NCBI RefSeq assembly: GCF_013394085.1 | Contig: NZ_CP040910.1 | Coordinates: 210,262-274,261, forward strand | From: Limosilactobacillus fermentum | GTDB lineage: Bacteria > Bacillota > Bacilli > Lactobacillales > Lactobacillaceae | Length of the DNA: 64,000 bases | Reading direction: 5' to 3' | Shown here: positions 36,630 through 45,914 of the stretch, piece by piece | Layout of the letters: every line of letters starts with the position of its first letter | How positions within the stretch are numbered: the first letter of the stretch is position 1 | Made by a program: the position numbers and the translations under genes | Notes under the pieces: model-generated | The model's database searches: none | The model's input: the letters and a program-made list of their open reading frames with translations, nothing else | Told to the model about the DNA's origin: nothing

Positions 36630-38492
36630 ATGTTAATAAATAGACGATTGGTTTATCATTTGATCCAAGCGATAATGGCGGCGACCCTCACTGTGGGGAT
36701 CGCCGCTCCTGCCGTGGTAACACTGGGCACGACACCCCTGGTGGCTAAGGCCGCTGATCAGAAGTATCAGTATGGAACTTACGACGTGCAGACGTCCTTT
36801 AAAAAGCAAGACGACCAGAACCAGGACTCCCTGGCCCAGGGCTTTTTAAATAAGGGCGCCACGCTAGTAGTGGAAAACGGTAAGCTCCAGCTGAAGATCA
36901 CGACCACCAACGACGGGGGTAAATACATTAAGGATATGAAAGTCGACGGGCAAACCGAGTACGCTACGATCGACCACGACGGCAACAACGCCACCATCAC
37001 CTTTACCCTGCCTAACACCAGCGGTAGCTACCTGATCGACATGAACTTGAACACGCCGATGGGGGCCATGAGCCAAAAGGCCTACTTAAAGGTCGACTTT
37101 TCGACCGTTAAGACCCAGGCGGCGGCCAGCTCCAGTTCGTCTAGTGCCGCTAGTTCAGCTTCCAGCGCTAGTGCTAGTGCGGCTAGCTCCAGCAGTTCGA
37201 GCACCAAGGCGGCAACGGCTAGCTCCAGTGCCACTAGTTCCAGCACCCAAGCTAGTTCCACCAAGGCGAGTTCGAACACGTCAACGACCCAGCCTAGTTC
37301 GGCCACCAATACCGATAACGCTGAAACCCGGGTCCTTTCGATCATGAAGTCCAGTGACCCGACCCAGCAATCTGCTTCGGCCGGTTTCTTTGCCAAGCAG
37401 GTGACGATTAAACAAGACGGCAATGACTACCTGATCACCTTCACTTTGTCCAGCGGGAACGGCTACATCAAGTCGATGACTCTCAACGGCGAACAGCCAA
37501 CGGCCACGACCGCTAACGGCGATACCGGGACCTACACTTACAAGGTGAGCGCCGCCGTCTTGGCCAAGGGGAGTGCCACCCTGGCCTTTGCTTTGCAGAC
37601 CCCGCTGGGCGCGATGAACGAAACGGCGCTGGCCGTTTTCCCGGGTAAGGATCAATCAGCGGACACAATTAAAGAAGGCGCCAAAAAAGAACAAACCGAT
37701 GGCGATAAAGGTAACCCTACGCTTCCAATCACCAACCAGGGTCACGCCATTGATACCACCAAGGAAGTCCAAGACGTGAAGTACGAGGTCTTAAACGCCG
37801 CCAAGTCCGGGGTGTCTGAGGCCAACGCCTACTACACCCACACTGCCCGGGTCACCAAGTCCGGCAGTGGCTACAACGTCACCCTGACGGTCAAGGTTAA
37901 GAGCGGGATCGTTTCCTTTACGCCACTTTCTGTGGGCGCCGGTCCGATCGTTAACACCACCAAGACGAGCAGTGGCGGCGATGATATCTGGACTTACACC
38001 TTCTACGTGGCCGACCCAACTGTGCTAGACAATCCGGTTGCCGCTTCGATCCGGATGAGCGTGCCGATCGCCAACATCTCCAACCAGACCTTCTCGATTT
38101 GGCTGGTCTTTGGCAAGACGGCGACGAACACCAGGAGCTACCTGGATGCGCTGTCGGGCGACGGGACCTCCGGGGGCACCCTAACCAGCACCGGGTTGAC
38201 CGGGTCTGGTAGCGCCACTCCGCTCGCCGGCAGTGCCAGCCCGATGGCGACCGCCTTGCAAAGCGGGACCGGGACGGTGCAAAACTTTGACCTGGCCGCG
38301 GCCCAAAAGAAGCTTGGCAAGTACGCGGTCAAGCCTGGCGTCTCCAAGATGGTCGAAGCCTCGCTGATTAAGTACCCAATTGCGGCCGCCTTAACCTTCT
38401 TCATTGTGGCGGCGCTAATTGTGATTGGGGTGGCGACCACCTGGCGGCAACGAATCGTGAAAAAAGTAAGGGGATTAATTCATGAAGCTTAA
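36630..38492 (+). CDS. Membrane-anchored protein with three NEAT-like domains
   Basis: 620 residues. A signal peptide (about residues 1-41, ending VAKA) precedes NEAT 1 (YGTYDVQTSFKKQ to AYLKVDF), a Ser-rich linker, and NEAT 2 (SSDPTQQSASAGFFAKQVTI to ETALAVF). NEAT 3 runs from NAAKSGVSEANAYYTHTARV to TFSIWLVF. A C-terminal membrane helix (AAALTFFIVAALIVIGVA) and a basic tail anchor it instead of LPXTG. The ligand strand reads TPMGAM in NEAT 1, TPLGAM in NEAT 2 and VPIANI in NEAT 3, lacking the YxxxY motif of Isd proteins. Start is ATG at 36630 behind GGAGGAAG. It overlaps the next gene by 11 nt. Likely a haem relay between wall and membrane (inference). Confidence 0.85.
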   Translation: MLINRRLVYHLIQAIMAATLTVGIAAPAVVTLGTTPLVAKAADQKYQYGTYDVQTSFKKQDDQNQDSLAQGFLNKGATLVVENGKLQLKITTTNDGGKYIKDMKVDGQTEYATIDHDGNNATITFTLPNTSGSYLIDMNLNTPMGAMSQKAYLKVDFSTVKTQAAASSSSSSAASSASSASASAASSSSSSTKAATASSSATSSSTQASSTKASSNTSTTQPSSATNTDNAETRVLSIMKSSDPTQQSASAGFFAKQVTIKQDGNDYLITFTLSSGNGYIKSMTLNGEQPTATTANGDTGTYTYKVSAAVLAKGSATLAFALQTPLGAMNETALAVFPGKDQSADTIKEGAKKEQTDGDKGNPTLPITNQGHAIDTTKEVQDVKYEVLNAAKSGVSEANAYYTHTARVTKSGSGYNVTLTVKVKSGIVSFTPLSVGAGPIVNTTKTSSGGDDIWTYTFYVADPTVLDNPVAASIRMSVPIANISNQTFSIWLVFGKTATNTRSYLDALSGDGTSGGTLTSTGLTGSGSATPLAGSASPMATALQSGTGTVQNFDLAAAQKKLGKYAVKPGVSKMVEASLIKYPIAAALTFFIVAALIVIGVATTWRQRIVKKVRGLIHEA

Positions 38493-39273
38493 GCAATTTT
38501 TATTAACGGTGTGCACCCTGATCGTAGCGGTGATCGGCTTCGCCAAGGTCGGGCACGCCCAAAGCGTTAGTTACCAAACCTACAAGTACGGCACCTCCAC
38601 TACCTCGATGGCGGACGGCTATTACGCCCGCCCCGCCACGGTAACGGTGTCAAACGGCGCCTACGTGGTTACGATGACCATTCGGACCGCCACTAACCTA
38701 TCGGCCTGGCCGGTCGTCGTCAACTCCATCGACGGCCAAGCCCCGCAAAACGTCACTAAGACCCAGAGCGGCGGTTACTACCTGTACAGCTACTCCTTTA
38801 CCACCAAGGACTTAAGCGGGGTGATCTCCAGCAGCATCTCGATCAACGTACCGGGGGTTTACAAGGCCAACCACAACATTTCCTTTAAGTTCGACACCTC
38901 CAGTTTACCGGCCCTGTCGGGGAGCACTAGTTCAACCAGTGCCAGCGGCGCCAATTCCAGTTCGGCCACCGCGGCGGCGGGGGTGGCCAACGGGTCGTCT
39001 AGTTCGACCAGCGGCAGCAACGACCCCCAGCTGAGCCAAAAGCTTAAAAAGTTAGAATCGCAGGCCTCCTCGCAATCGTCGGCTGCCAAGGCCAAGGAAA
39101 GCCGGCTGGCCCGCTCCACGATCGCCCAAAACGACCGGGTCCAAGAACAAAGCCAAAAGAACCAGACCCTCTACTACTTCGTTTTAGTCGGCGGGATCCT
39201 GGGGCTCCTGATCGTGATTGCGGCCGCCGTCTACTTCGTTTGGTCCGCTAAGAAGCAAATTCCGCGCCACTAA
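38482..39273 (+). CDS. Membrane-anchored single-NEAT protein (IsdC-like)
   Basis: 263 residues. Signal peptide with likely cleavage after GHA (residue ~28), one NEAT domain (YKYGTSTTSMADGYYARPAT to NHNISFKFD, ~residues 30-140), a Ser/Gln-rich linker with coiled-coil character and a C-terminal membrane helix (FVLVGGILGLLIVIAAAVYF) with basic tail. SMADGYYARPATVTVSNGAY is close to the IsdC-type haem-pocket opening, and VYKANH keeps a Tyr at the first ligand position, with His at the second. It may hand haem to the binding protein encoded next. Translation is probably coupled to the preceding gene. Confidence 0.87.
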   Translation: MKLKQFLLTVCTLIVAVIGFAKVGHAQSVSYQTYKYGTSTTSMADGYYARPATVTVSNGAYVVTMTIRTATNLSAWPVVVNSIDGQAPQNVTKTQSGGYYLYSYSFTTKDLSGVISSSISINVPGVYKANHNISFKFDTSSLPALSGSTSSTSASGANSSSATAAAGVANGSSSSTSGSNDPQLSQKLKKLESQASSQSSAAKAKESRLARSTIAQNDRVQEQSQKNQTLYYFVLVGGILGLLIVIAAAVYFVWSAKKQIPRH

Positions 39274-39287
39274 AGGAAAAGATCGTT

Positions 39288-40166
39288 ATGAAGAAGAAAT
39301 CAATTATTATCTCTTTGCTCGTCGCCCTCGTGGTTGTGATTGGGGTGGCCGTCGGGGTCAAGGCCTTCGTTGACCACCAAGCCGCTAAAAACCAGCGGAT
39401 CGTGGCCACCAGCGCCGCGATTACCGAAATCTTTGACAAGTTAGACATCGACCTAGTTGGGGTGCCAACCACTCAGGCTAAGTTGCCGAGCCGCTACAAG
39501 GACGTTACTAAGATTGGGAGCCCGATGGACCCGTCCGTCGAAAAGATCGCTTCCTTAAATCCGACCGTTGTTTACGCCGTTTCGACCTTAAAGGACCAGT
39601 ACAACGACGCCTTCAAGCAACAGGCCGTGAAGGTGACCTACCTCAAACTCGACACGGTCGCCCAACTGAAGGGGACTCTGACCAGCCTGGGCAAGGAATA
39701 CCACCGCACCAGCCAGGCCCAGGCCCAGATCGAAAAGATTAACAGCGCCATTACCGCCGTCAAAAAGCGGATCCACGGTCAAAAGCCGAAGGTGCTGGTG
39801 TTGATGGGGATGCCGGGGGCCGGTTACATGATCGCCACCGATAAGTCCTACGTCGGCGACCTGGTTCGGCTGGCCGGGGGGCAAAACGTCTACGCCGCTA
39901 ACGGCCAGACCTACATTTCACCCAACAACGAATCCTTGGCGACCAAGAAGCCGGACGTGATCTTGCGCTTGGAACACGCCTTGCCAAACGTCACCAAGCC
40001 ACAATTCGAAAAAGAATTCTCCACCAACCCGGTTTGGAAGACGATGCCGGCGGTCAAAAACAAGCGGGTTTACGACCTCCAGCAACCGACCTTTAACGCC
40101 TCGGCCAACATGAACGCCGCCAAGGCCTTAAAGCAGGTCAGTCAGTGGCTGTACCCAAGTAAGTAA
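39288..40166 (+). CDS. Haem ABC transporter binding protein (IsdE-like), membrane tethered
   Basis: 292 residues of the class III (helical-backbone) metal/siderophore binding fold. The N-terminus is an uncleaved-looking membrane helix (SIIISLLVALVVVIGVAVGV) without a lipobox Cys, unlike staphylococcal IsdE. VATSAAITEIFDKLDIDLVG is the family opening. GSPMDPSVEKI (Met near residue 79) and RLEHALPNV (His near 228) fall where IsdE has its haem ligands Met and His. It lies 14 nt after the NEAT gene and 1 nt before the permease. Confidence 0.9.
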   Translation: MKKKSIIISLLVALVVVIGVAVGVKAFVDHQAAKNQRIVATSAAITEIFDKLDIDLVGVPTTQAKLPSRYKDVTKIGSPMDPSVEKIASLNPTVVYAVSTLKDQYNDAFKQQAVKVTYLKLDTVAQLKGTLTSLGKEYHRTSQAQAQIEKINSAITAVKKRIHGQKPKVLVLMGMPGAGYMIATDKSYVGDLVRLAGGQNVYAANGQTYISPNNESLATKKPDVILRLEHALPNVTKPQFEKEFSTNPVWKTMPAVKNKRVYDLQQPTFNASANMNAAKALKQVSQWLYPSK

Positions 40167-40167
40167 G

Positions 40168-41094
40168 ATGAAACGTTCCGCTATTTCCTACCTCGTCCTC
40201 GCTGTTTTGTTGGTGGTCACGGTGTGGATCGCCCTGACTAACGGGGCCAGCCACTTCAGCCTCTTGAAGATGACGGCCACCGACGCCAACACCCTCTTTA
40301 ACATTCGCCTGCCCCGGATCATCACCGCTTTGATGGCCGGGGCGATGTTGTCAGTCAGCGGGGCCTTCTTCCAGGCCGCCTTGCGCAACCCGATCGCCGA
40401 CCCCGGGATTATGGGGGTTTCAGCCGGCGCCGCCTTGTTCGCCTTTGTCGGGGCACTTTTGTTGCCAAGTTTTTTCTTTGGCAAGGTCGTCTTCGCCTTT
40501 GTCGGCGGGGCCCTCGCCCTAGGGGTGCTAATCTTTTTCCAACCGCAAATGGACCCATACCGCCTAATCCTGATCGGGGTGGCCTTAAACGCCACCTTCA
40601 CCGGGATCGCCAGCGTCTTTTCGTCGACCAGCCAGGTGTCGTTAGGAACGGTGACCTGGCTCGGCTGCTTGACCGTGACCGTGCTCGGGATCCTCGGCTT
40701 AATCGGGGTGGTCTTGGTCACCAACTGGGGTAACTACCTCAAGGTGTCTGACGAACAACTCCGCTCCCTGGGGCTGTCGGCCGGTAAGTTACGCTTGGCC
40801 CTGCTCGGGTTAGCCGTTTTCCTAGCCACCACATCGACCGCCGTGATCGGGGTGATCGCCTTTATCGGGATCATCGTGCCCCACGTCGGCCGGGTGCTGG
40901 TGGGCCGTGACTACCGGGCCGTGGTGCCCTTTGCGGCCCTGGCCGGCGCCTGGTTGATGCTGGCCGTTGATACCATTGGACGCCTGGTGATCCAGCCGAG
41001 CGAAATCCCGGCCGCCACCTTGTTAGCGATCATCGGGGGGCCGGTTTTAATCTTCATTTTGGCCCACAAGAAGGGGGGTGCCCGCCATGTTTAA
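40168..41094 (+). CDS. FecCD-family permease (haem uptake)
   Basis: 308 residues with eight to ten membrane segments and the family motifs IRLPRIITALMAGAMLSVSG near residue 47, QAALRNPIADPGIMGVSAGA near 70 and FIGIIVPHVGRVLVGRDYR near 230. It would form the membrane channel of the importer with the binding protein and ATPase encoded beside it. It overlaps the ATPase gene by 8 nt. Confidence 0.93.
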   Translation: MKRSAISYLVLAVLLVVTVWIALTNGASHFSLLKMTATDANTLFNIRLPRIITALMAGAMLSVSGAFFQAALRNPIADPGIMGVSAGAALFAFVGALLLPSFFFGKVVFAFVGGALALGVLIFFQPQMDPYRLILIGVALNATFTGIASVFSSTSQVSLGTVTWLGCLTVTVLGILGLIGVVLVTNWGNYLKVSDEQLRSLGLSAGKLRLALLGLAVFLATTSTAVIGVIAFIGIIVPHVGRVLVGRDYRAVVPFAALAGAWLMLAVDTIGRLVIQPSEIPAATLLAIIGGPVLIFILAHKKGGARHV

Positions 41095-41848
41095 GCTTGA
41101 TCACGTGACCTTTGCCTACCCGCATCAAGCCCCGTTGATTCAAGACCTGACAATCGGGGTGCCGACCGGTCAATTAACCTGCCTGGTGGGCCCCAACGGT
41201 TCGGGGAAATCGACCCTCTTTAAGCTGCTGACCCGCAGCCAAAAGCCCCAGTCCGGGACGGTGACCATGGACGGCCAAGACGTCTGGGCCTATTCGCCGC
41301 GGGAGTTTGCCCGCCAGGTGGCGATCGTCCACCAGCATAACCCGGTTTACGACGAAATTAAGGTCCGCGACCTGGTGGCGATGGGGCGCCTGCCCTACCA
41401 ATCGCTGCTCAGCGACTTGCCTGCCACCGACGAAAAGGGGGAGGCGATCCTGGCCGAACTAGGCTTAACCGACCTGGTTGACCGCCCACTTTTGACCCTG
41501 TCCGGCGGCCAGCAACAGTTGGTGTGGCTAGCGGCCGCCCTCAACCAAGACGCCCAGGCGATCTTTTTGGACGAGCCGACCACCTACCTCGACCTCCACT
41601 TCCAGGTTAACTTCTTAAAGCTCTTGCAACGGATCCAAGCCCAGCGCCAGCTGACGATCGTGATGATCATCCACGACTTAAACCAGGCCCTCCAGTACGG
41701 CCAACACTGCCTACTCTTTAAGGAGGGGCAAGTGGTTGACAGTGGGGCGCCCGAACAAGTTCTGAGCGCCGAACGGGTGAGCGAGGTCTTTAACCTCGAC
41801 TGTTACCAGGTGGCGACGCCGGCGGGGATGAGGTTGTTTCAAAATTAA
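41087..41848 (+). CDS. FecE-type ABC transporter ATPase (haem uptake)
   Basis: 253 residues. Walker A is GPNGSGKSTLF, the Q-loop is VHQHNPVYDE, the ABC signature is LSGGQQQLVWLAAAL and Walker B is AIFLDEPTTYLDL, followed by the H-loop Asp-His region IHDLNQAL. The ATG at 41087 follows AAGGGGGG and overlaps the permease stop; a GTG at 41078 is a less likely start. It is the last gene of the run. Confidence 0.94.
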   Translation: MFKLDHVTFAYPHQAPLIQDLTIGVPTGQLTCLVGPNGSGKSTLFKLLTRSQKPQSGTVTMDGQDVWAYSPREFARQVAIVHQHNPVYDEIKVRDLVAMGRLPYQSLLSDLPATDEKGEAILAELGLTDLVDRPLLTLSGGQQQLVWLAAALNQDAQAIFLDEPTTYLDLHFQVNFLKLLQRIQAQRQLTIVMIIHDLNQALQYGQHCLLFKEGQVVDSGAPEQVLSAERVSEVFNLDCYQVATPAGMRLFQN

Positions 41849-41885
41849 GAAGTACGAACCAACCTCCACGCTAGTCCTAGCTAAA
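41848..41885. repeat. Partial copy of the palindromic repeat
   Basis: GAAGTACGAACCAACCTCC followed by GTCCTAGCTAA is one outer arm of the repeat, placed directly at the stop codon of the ATPase gene. Confidence 0.65.
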
Positions 41886-41886
41886 T

Positions 41887-41931
41887 AAAAACCGTCAATT
41901 CGCAAATTTGATTGCGGATTGACGGTTTTTT
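41887..41931. terminator. Terminator of the haem operon
   Basis: AAAACCGTCAATTCGCAA pairs with TTGCGGATTGACGGTTTT, followed by more Ts. The stem is about 17 bp. Confidence 0.92.
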
Positions 41932-41963
41932 TGTTTGAGGTAATTTTTTAACTATTCCACAGA

Positions 41964-42203
41964 TAACGTGCTCCCCAACCGCAGGCCTAGTGGCTAAGTC
42001 TGGCCAAAGAACGGTGCTGGCGCACCAACCGTTCGCCCTATCCTTAGCCCACGGCCTGCTTAATGGTTGGGTCGTACTTCCAGATAACGTGCTCCCCAAC
42101 CGCAGGCCTAGTGGCTAAGTCTGGCCGAAGAACGGTGCTGGCGCACCAACCGTTCGCGCTATCCTTAGCCCATGGCCTGCTTAATGGTTGGGTCGCACTT
42201 CCT
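41964..42203. repeat. Two tandem full copies of the ~118-bp palindromic repeat
   Basis: Copies at about 41964-42081 and 42085-42203, nearly identical to each other. Each runs AACGTGCTCCCCAACCGCAG, GCCTAGTGGCTAAGTCTGGC, a hairpin around AACGGTGCTGGCGCACCAAC, CTTAGCCCA(C/T)GGCCTGC and GGTTGGGTCG(T/C)ACTTCC. They separate the haem operon from the converging MHS permease gene. Confidence 0.88.
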
Positions 42204-42207
42204 TTTC

Positions 42208-43512
42208 CTAATCTTTATCCAGCGCCGAGACACCCTTTTTGATCATGAAGATGTAAACCAAGAGTGAGATAAAGACGGTGCCGGAAACGTACCAGAAGAA
42301 GCCACTTTCCAGGTGAACGGAGCGCAGCCAGAGGGCGACGTAGTTAACGGTTCCCCCGAAGATGGCAACGGTCAACCCGTACGGCAGGCCGACGCCTAAC
42401 GCCCGGATTTCGGCCGGGAAGAGTTCGGCCTTCACGATCGCGTTGATCGAGGTGTACCCGGAAACGATGACCACGCCGACTAACATCAGTAAGAAGGCTT
42501 GCCAAGCTTGGGTGGCGTTGGTCAAGAGGGTGAAGAGCGGCACGGTCAAGACGGTTCCGCCGACCCCGAAGAAGATCAAGAGCGGCTTGCGGCCAATCTT
42601 ATCGGATAAGTGACCGAAGACCGGTTGCAAGATTACCATCACCAGCAGGGCGAGGAAGTTAATCATCGCCGCACTTTCCTTAGACAGGCCGGTCGTGTTG
42701 ATCATGAACTGTTGCAAGTAGGTGGTGTAAGTGTAGAAGCTGATCGTTCCCCCGAGGGTCATCCCAACGACGATCAGGACTTGCTTGGGGTACTTAGCCA
42801 ACAGCCGAAGGGTGCCGGCCTGCTTGTTTTTCTTGTTGGTGCTGTTGAATTGATCAGATTCTTCCATTGAAAGTCGCAACCACAAGACCACGAGCGCTCC
42901 CAGGGCCCCGATGGCAAACGGGATCCGCCAGCCAAAGGCGTAGAGCTGGGCGTTGGTGAAGATGTTTTGCAAGATGATTTGAACGAGCAGGGCTAAGAGC
43001 TGCCCCCCGATCAGGGTGACATATTGGAACGAGGAGTAGAAACCACGCCGGGAAGGGGACGCCATTTCCGACATATAGGTAGCACTCGTTCCGTATTCAC
43101 CACCTAAGGAAAGTCCCTGGATCAACCGGGTCAAGACCAGGATGACTGGTGACCAGATCCCGATTTGGGCGTACGTGGGCGTTAGGGCAATGACTAAGGA
43201 ACCACCGGCCATGATGATCACCGAGAGAGTGAGGGCAGCCCGGCGCCCCTTTCGATCGGCGAAACGCCCCATCACAAAGGAACCCAAGGGGCGCATGAAG
43301 AACCCGATCGCAAAGACCCCGGCGGTGGCTAGTAATTCGGCGGTTTGGTTACCAGCCGGGAAGAAGGCGGCCGAAAAGTAAATCGCAAAGGATGCGTAAA
43401 CATACCAGTCGAACCATTCGACCATGTTGCCTAAGGATCCTTTTAAAATGTTCGTGGCGACTTGACGTTCACTGCGTGGGACCGTCCGGACAGTGGTTGC
43501 TTGATCATGCAT
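42208..43512 (-). CDS. MHS-family (metabolite:H+ symporter) MFS permease
   Basis: 434 residues with twelve membrane segments. GSLGNMVEWFDWYVYASFAI near residue 30 is the MHS family opening, followed by RPLGSFVMGRFADRKGRRAAL near 78, the cytoplasmic-loop motif of MFS. RLIQGLSLGGEYGTSATYMS near 130 and a repeat at GHLSDKIGRKPLLIF near 300 follow. This group includes proline/betaine and alpha-ketoglutarate carriers; the substrate here is unknown. The start ATG at 43512 lies behind a GAGGT-like ribosome-binding site. Confidence 0.9.
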   Translation of the reverse strand: MHDQATTVRTVPRSERQVATNILKGSLGNMVEWFDWYVYASFAIYFSAAFFPAGNQTAELLATAGVFAIGFFMRPLGSFVMGRFADRKGRRAALTLSVIIMAGGSLVIALTPTYAQIGIWSPVILVLTRLIQGLSLGGEYGTSATYMSEMASPSRRGFYSSFQYVTLIGGQLLALLVQIILQNIFTNAQLYAFGWRIPFAIGALGALVVLWLRLSMEESDQFNSTNKKNKQAGTLRLLAKYPKQVLIVVGMTLGGTISFYTYTTYLQQFMINTTGLSKESAAMINFLALLVMVILQPVFGHLSDKIGRKPLLIFFGVGGTVLTVPLFTLLTNATQAWQAFLLMLVGVVIVSGYTSINAIVKAELFPAEIRALGVGLPYGLTVAIFGGTVNYVALWLRSVHLESGFFWYVSGTVFISLLVYIFMIKKGVSALDKD

Positions 43513-43772
43513 GTAAAGACCTCGCTTTCAAAAATTAGAATAGTACTAGCATAACGGTTTTCTTAAAGTAAAGTAAGTCTTTGCTAAGAAACTCGTTAGA
43601 AATTAAGTTTTTTAACTTAATGACCGATGATTATAAAAGCGGTTCCGCTTCCAGGCTTAATGATCAAAAGTTGGGAAAAGATTTTGATATGAATTCCGAT
43701 TGTAATAATTAATGATAAGCGTTTACAATGTTGATTTGACGGTTATAAAACGGTTTTTAATTATGGATATAA

Positions 43773-43801
43773 TTGACAATCTAGAAACTGTGTAAAATTA
43801 T
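43773..43801 (+). promoter_or_regulatory. Promoter of the adhesin gene
   Basis: TTGACA at 43773-43778 and AATTAT at 43796-43801 with a 17-bp spacer, ~75 nt before the start. The 43513-43772 stretch upstream is AT-rich and holds no gene. Confidence 0.65.
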
Positions 43802-43874
43802 TTTAATATTACGAAAAAGTTATAGTGGTATTAATAAATACGATGGGAGCAGTTCCATTTAAGGGAGAATATTA

Positions 43875-45891
43875 GTGGTGTCAAGAAATAATCAGCGGAT
43901 CAAGATTGAGCGGATGTTGAATCAAAAGCAGCGTTTTGGGATTCGCAAACTGAGCATTGGCGTAGTGTCGGTGCTTTTAGGAACCACGTTCTTCCTCGGC
44001 AACGGGGTGGTTCATGCCGATACAGTTTCGAACTCTCAGATAACGACAACTAGTTCAACACCTGCTTCCAGCAGTGATAGTAATAGTAGTAACGTGACGA
44101 TCACCAGCAGTGAGACGGGTTCTGCGGCGTCTTCGTCTACGTCTTGGGCGTCGACGGCTACAGCATCGGTGCCATGAACGGGGCGACGTTATCAACCCAA
44201 ATTACGTTCGTGATAGGGGAGGATGGGACGACGGGGAAGGTGGTAGAAATCGTGCCGGCCCAAACGCCAACCGCCAATGAGAAGGATTACACTTGGGAAT
44301 ACGTCTACAGCCCGAAAGCCCAGTCCTTTACCGTCACCTATGTCGATGACACGACCGGTGAGGAATTAACTGACCACGACTTCACCCTGAGTGGGGTCAC
44401 GGACAGATCCTACGCCAAGACCCTGGCCAGCGACAAGTGGGACTACGCGGCGGCCGGCTACGTGCTGGATACGGACCAGAACGCCACTGACCCGCTGGAC
44501 AGCCTGAGCGGGACCTTTGGCGCCACGAACGTTAACGTAGTGGTGTGCCTAAAGCACGGGACGACCACCCAAGAAGAAACCGGGACCTCAACTTACACGG
44601 TCAATTACACCGGCGCCGCTAACAACCCAACCAGCCAGCCCCAAACGATTGACTACACCCGGACCAACACGGTCGATACCATGACCGGGCTCGTGACGGC
44701 GTATGGCGACTGGAGTGTGACCGGCGACAGGACCAGTTTCACCAGCATCACGACCCCGGTCGTGACTGGCTACGTGGCCGACAAGGCAAGCTCGACGGTT
44801 GACAACGCCACGCCAAGCGAGGGACCGCCGAAAGCGACACGGTCACCTAAAGTCCGGTCGGGACCGTCACGATCACCAAGCCGGGTGGGACCGCGACGAC
44901 CGCTGCATACACTAATGACCAAAGTGACGCCACCAAAGTCACTTCCTTTAGTGTACCCGCGGTGGCGGGGTACTCGGCCCAAGTAACGGGTGCCACCCTT
45001 CAATTGGACGGCACCTACCTGCCGGACAGCCCGACCCAAGCGTCCACCGTGACCTACACGGCCGACCCGCAAAGCTTCACCGTCACCTACGTCGATGAAA
45101 CGACTAACACGACCTTAACCGACCACGGTCTCACCCTGACCGGGGTGACCGACGGCTCCTACGCCGACCAGTTGGCTAGCGACAAGTGGGACTACGCGGC
45201 GGCCGGCTACAAGCTAGACACGGCCAAGAACGCCACGGACCCGCTAAGTGAATTGAGTGGAACCTTTGGCGCCCAAAACGCGGGCGTGACGGTCTACTTA
45301 ACCCACCAAACATCGACCACGACGCAAACACAGACCATCACCCGGACAATTAACTACCTCGATCCCACCACCAAGGAGCTGACTTCGCTCACCCAAACGG
45401 CCGAACTCACCCGGACGGTTGAAGAGGACCTGGTGACGGGCGCAAAGACCTACTCGCAGTGGACCACTGACACGTGGCCAAGCTTCACCGTTCCAAGCGT
45501 GGCCGGCTACACGGCCAGCCCAACGGTGGTGCCGGCGTTAGTGGTTAAAGACGGCGATGGCGACGTCATCGTGACGATCGCCTACACCAAGCTGGTACCA
45601 AACTCGAGCGCGGCTTCGTCTTCTCCGGCGAGTGCATCAAGCGCTAGCGCGGGCTCTAGCGCTGCCAGCGCAGCCACGAACTCCGCCAGTGCCGTTTCGG
45701 CGGCTCCGGCGGCGGTAACAAACACGGCGCCAACGTCGGCCGCTAAGGCAGCATCGGTGGTAAGCGAGCAGAAGTTGCCACAGACGGGCGACGACGAGCA
45801 AGCCGCATTGAGCCTCACCGGGGTTTCCCTGTTGAGCCTCTTGGCTCTACTCGGGGTTGGGCGCAAGAAGAAGCGTCATTCCAGGAACTAA
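43875..45891 (+). pseudogene. YSIRK/LPQTG mucus-binding-type adhesin, broken by frameshifts
   Basis: The start GTG follows AAGGGAG and encodes a YSIRK-type signal (FGIRKLSIGVVSVLLGTTFF), then a Ser-rich stretch. Around 44140 the frame shifts (-1) into GVDGYSIGAMNGATLS and the first MucBP-like repeat (QSFTVTYVDDTTGEELTDHD). Between ~44820 and ~44865 a second shift leads to GTVTITKPGGTATTAAYT and the second repeat (SFTVTYVDETTNTTLTDHG). The gene ends with a Ser/Ala-rich wall region and LPQTGDDEQAAL plus membrane helix. The third frame also has a TAA near 44850. It was an adhesin for mucus; no functional product is expected. Confidence 0.88.
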
Positions 45892-45914
45892 GCTGAAAGG
45901 CAGATACAACTAGC

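Noticed and set aside
36990..37430. Long minus-strand open frames inside the Ser-rich linker of the three-NEAT protein
   Set aside because: They are shadows of a low-complexity Ser/Ala region read backwards; no start signals and no family pattern.
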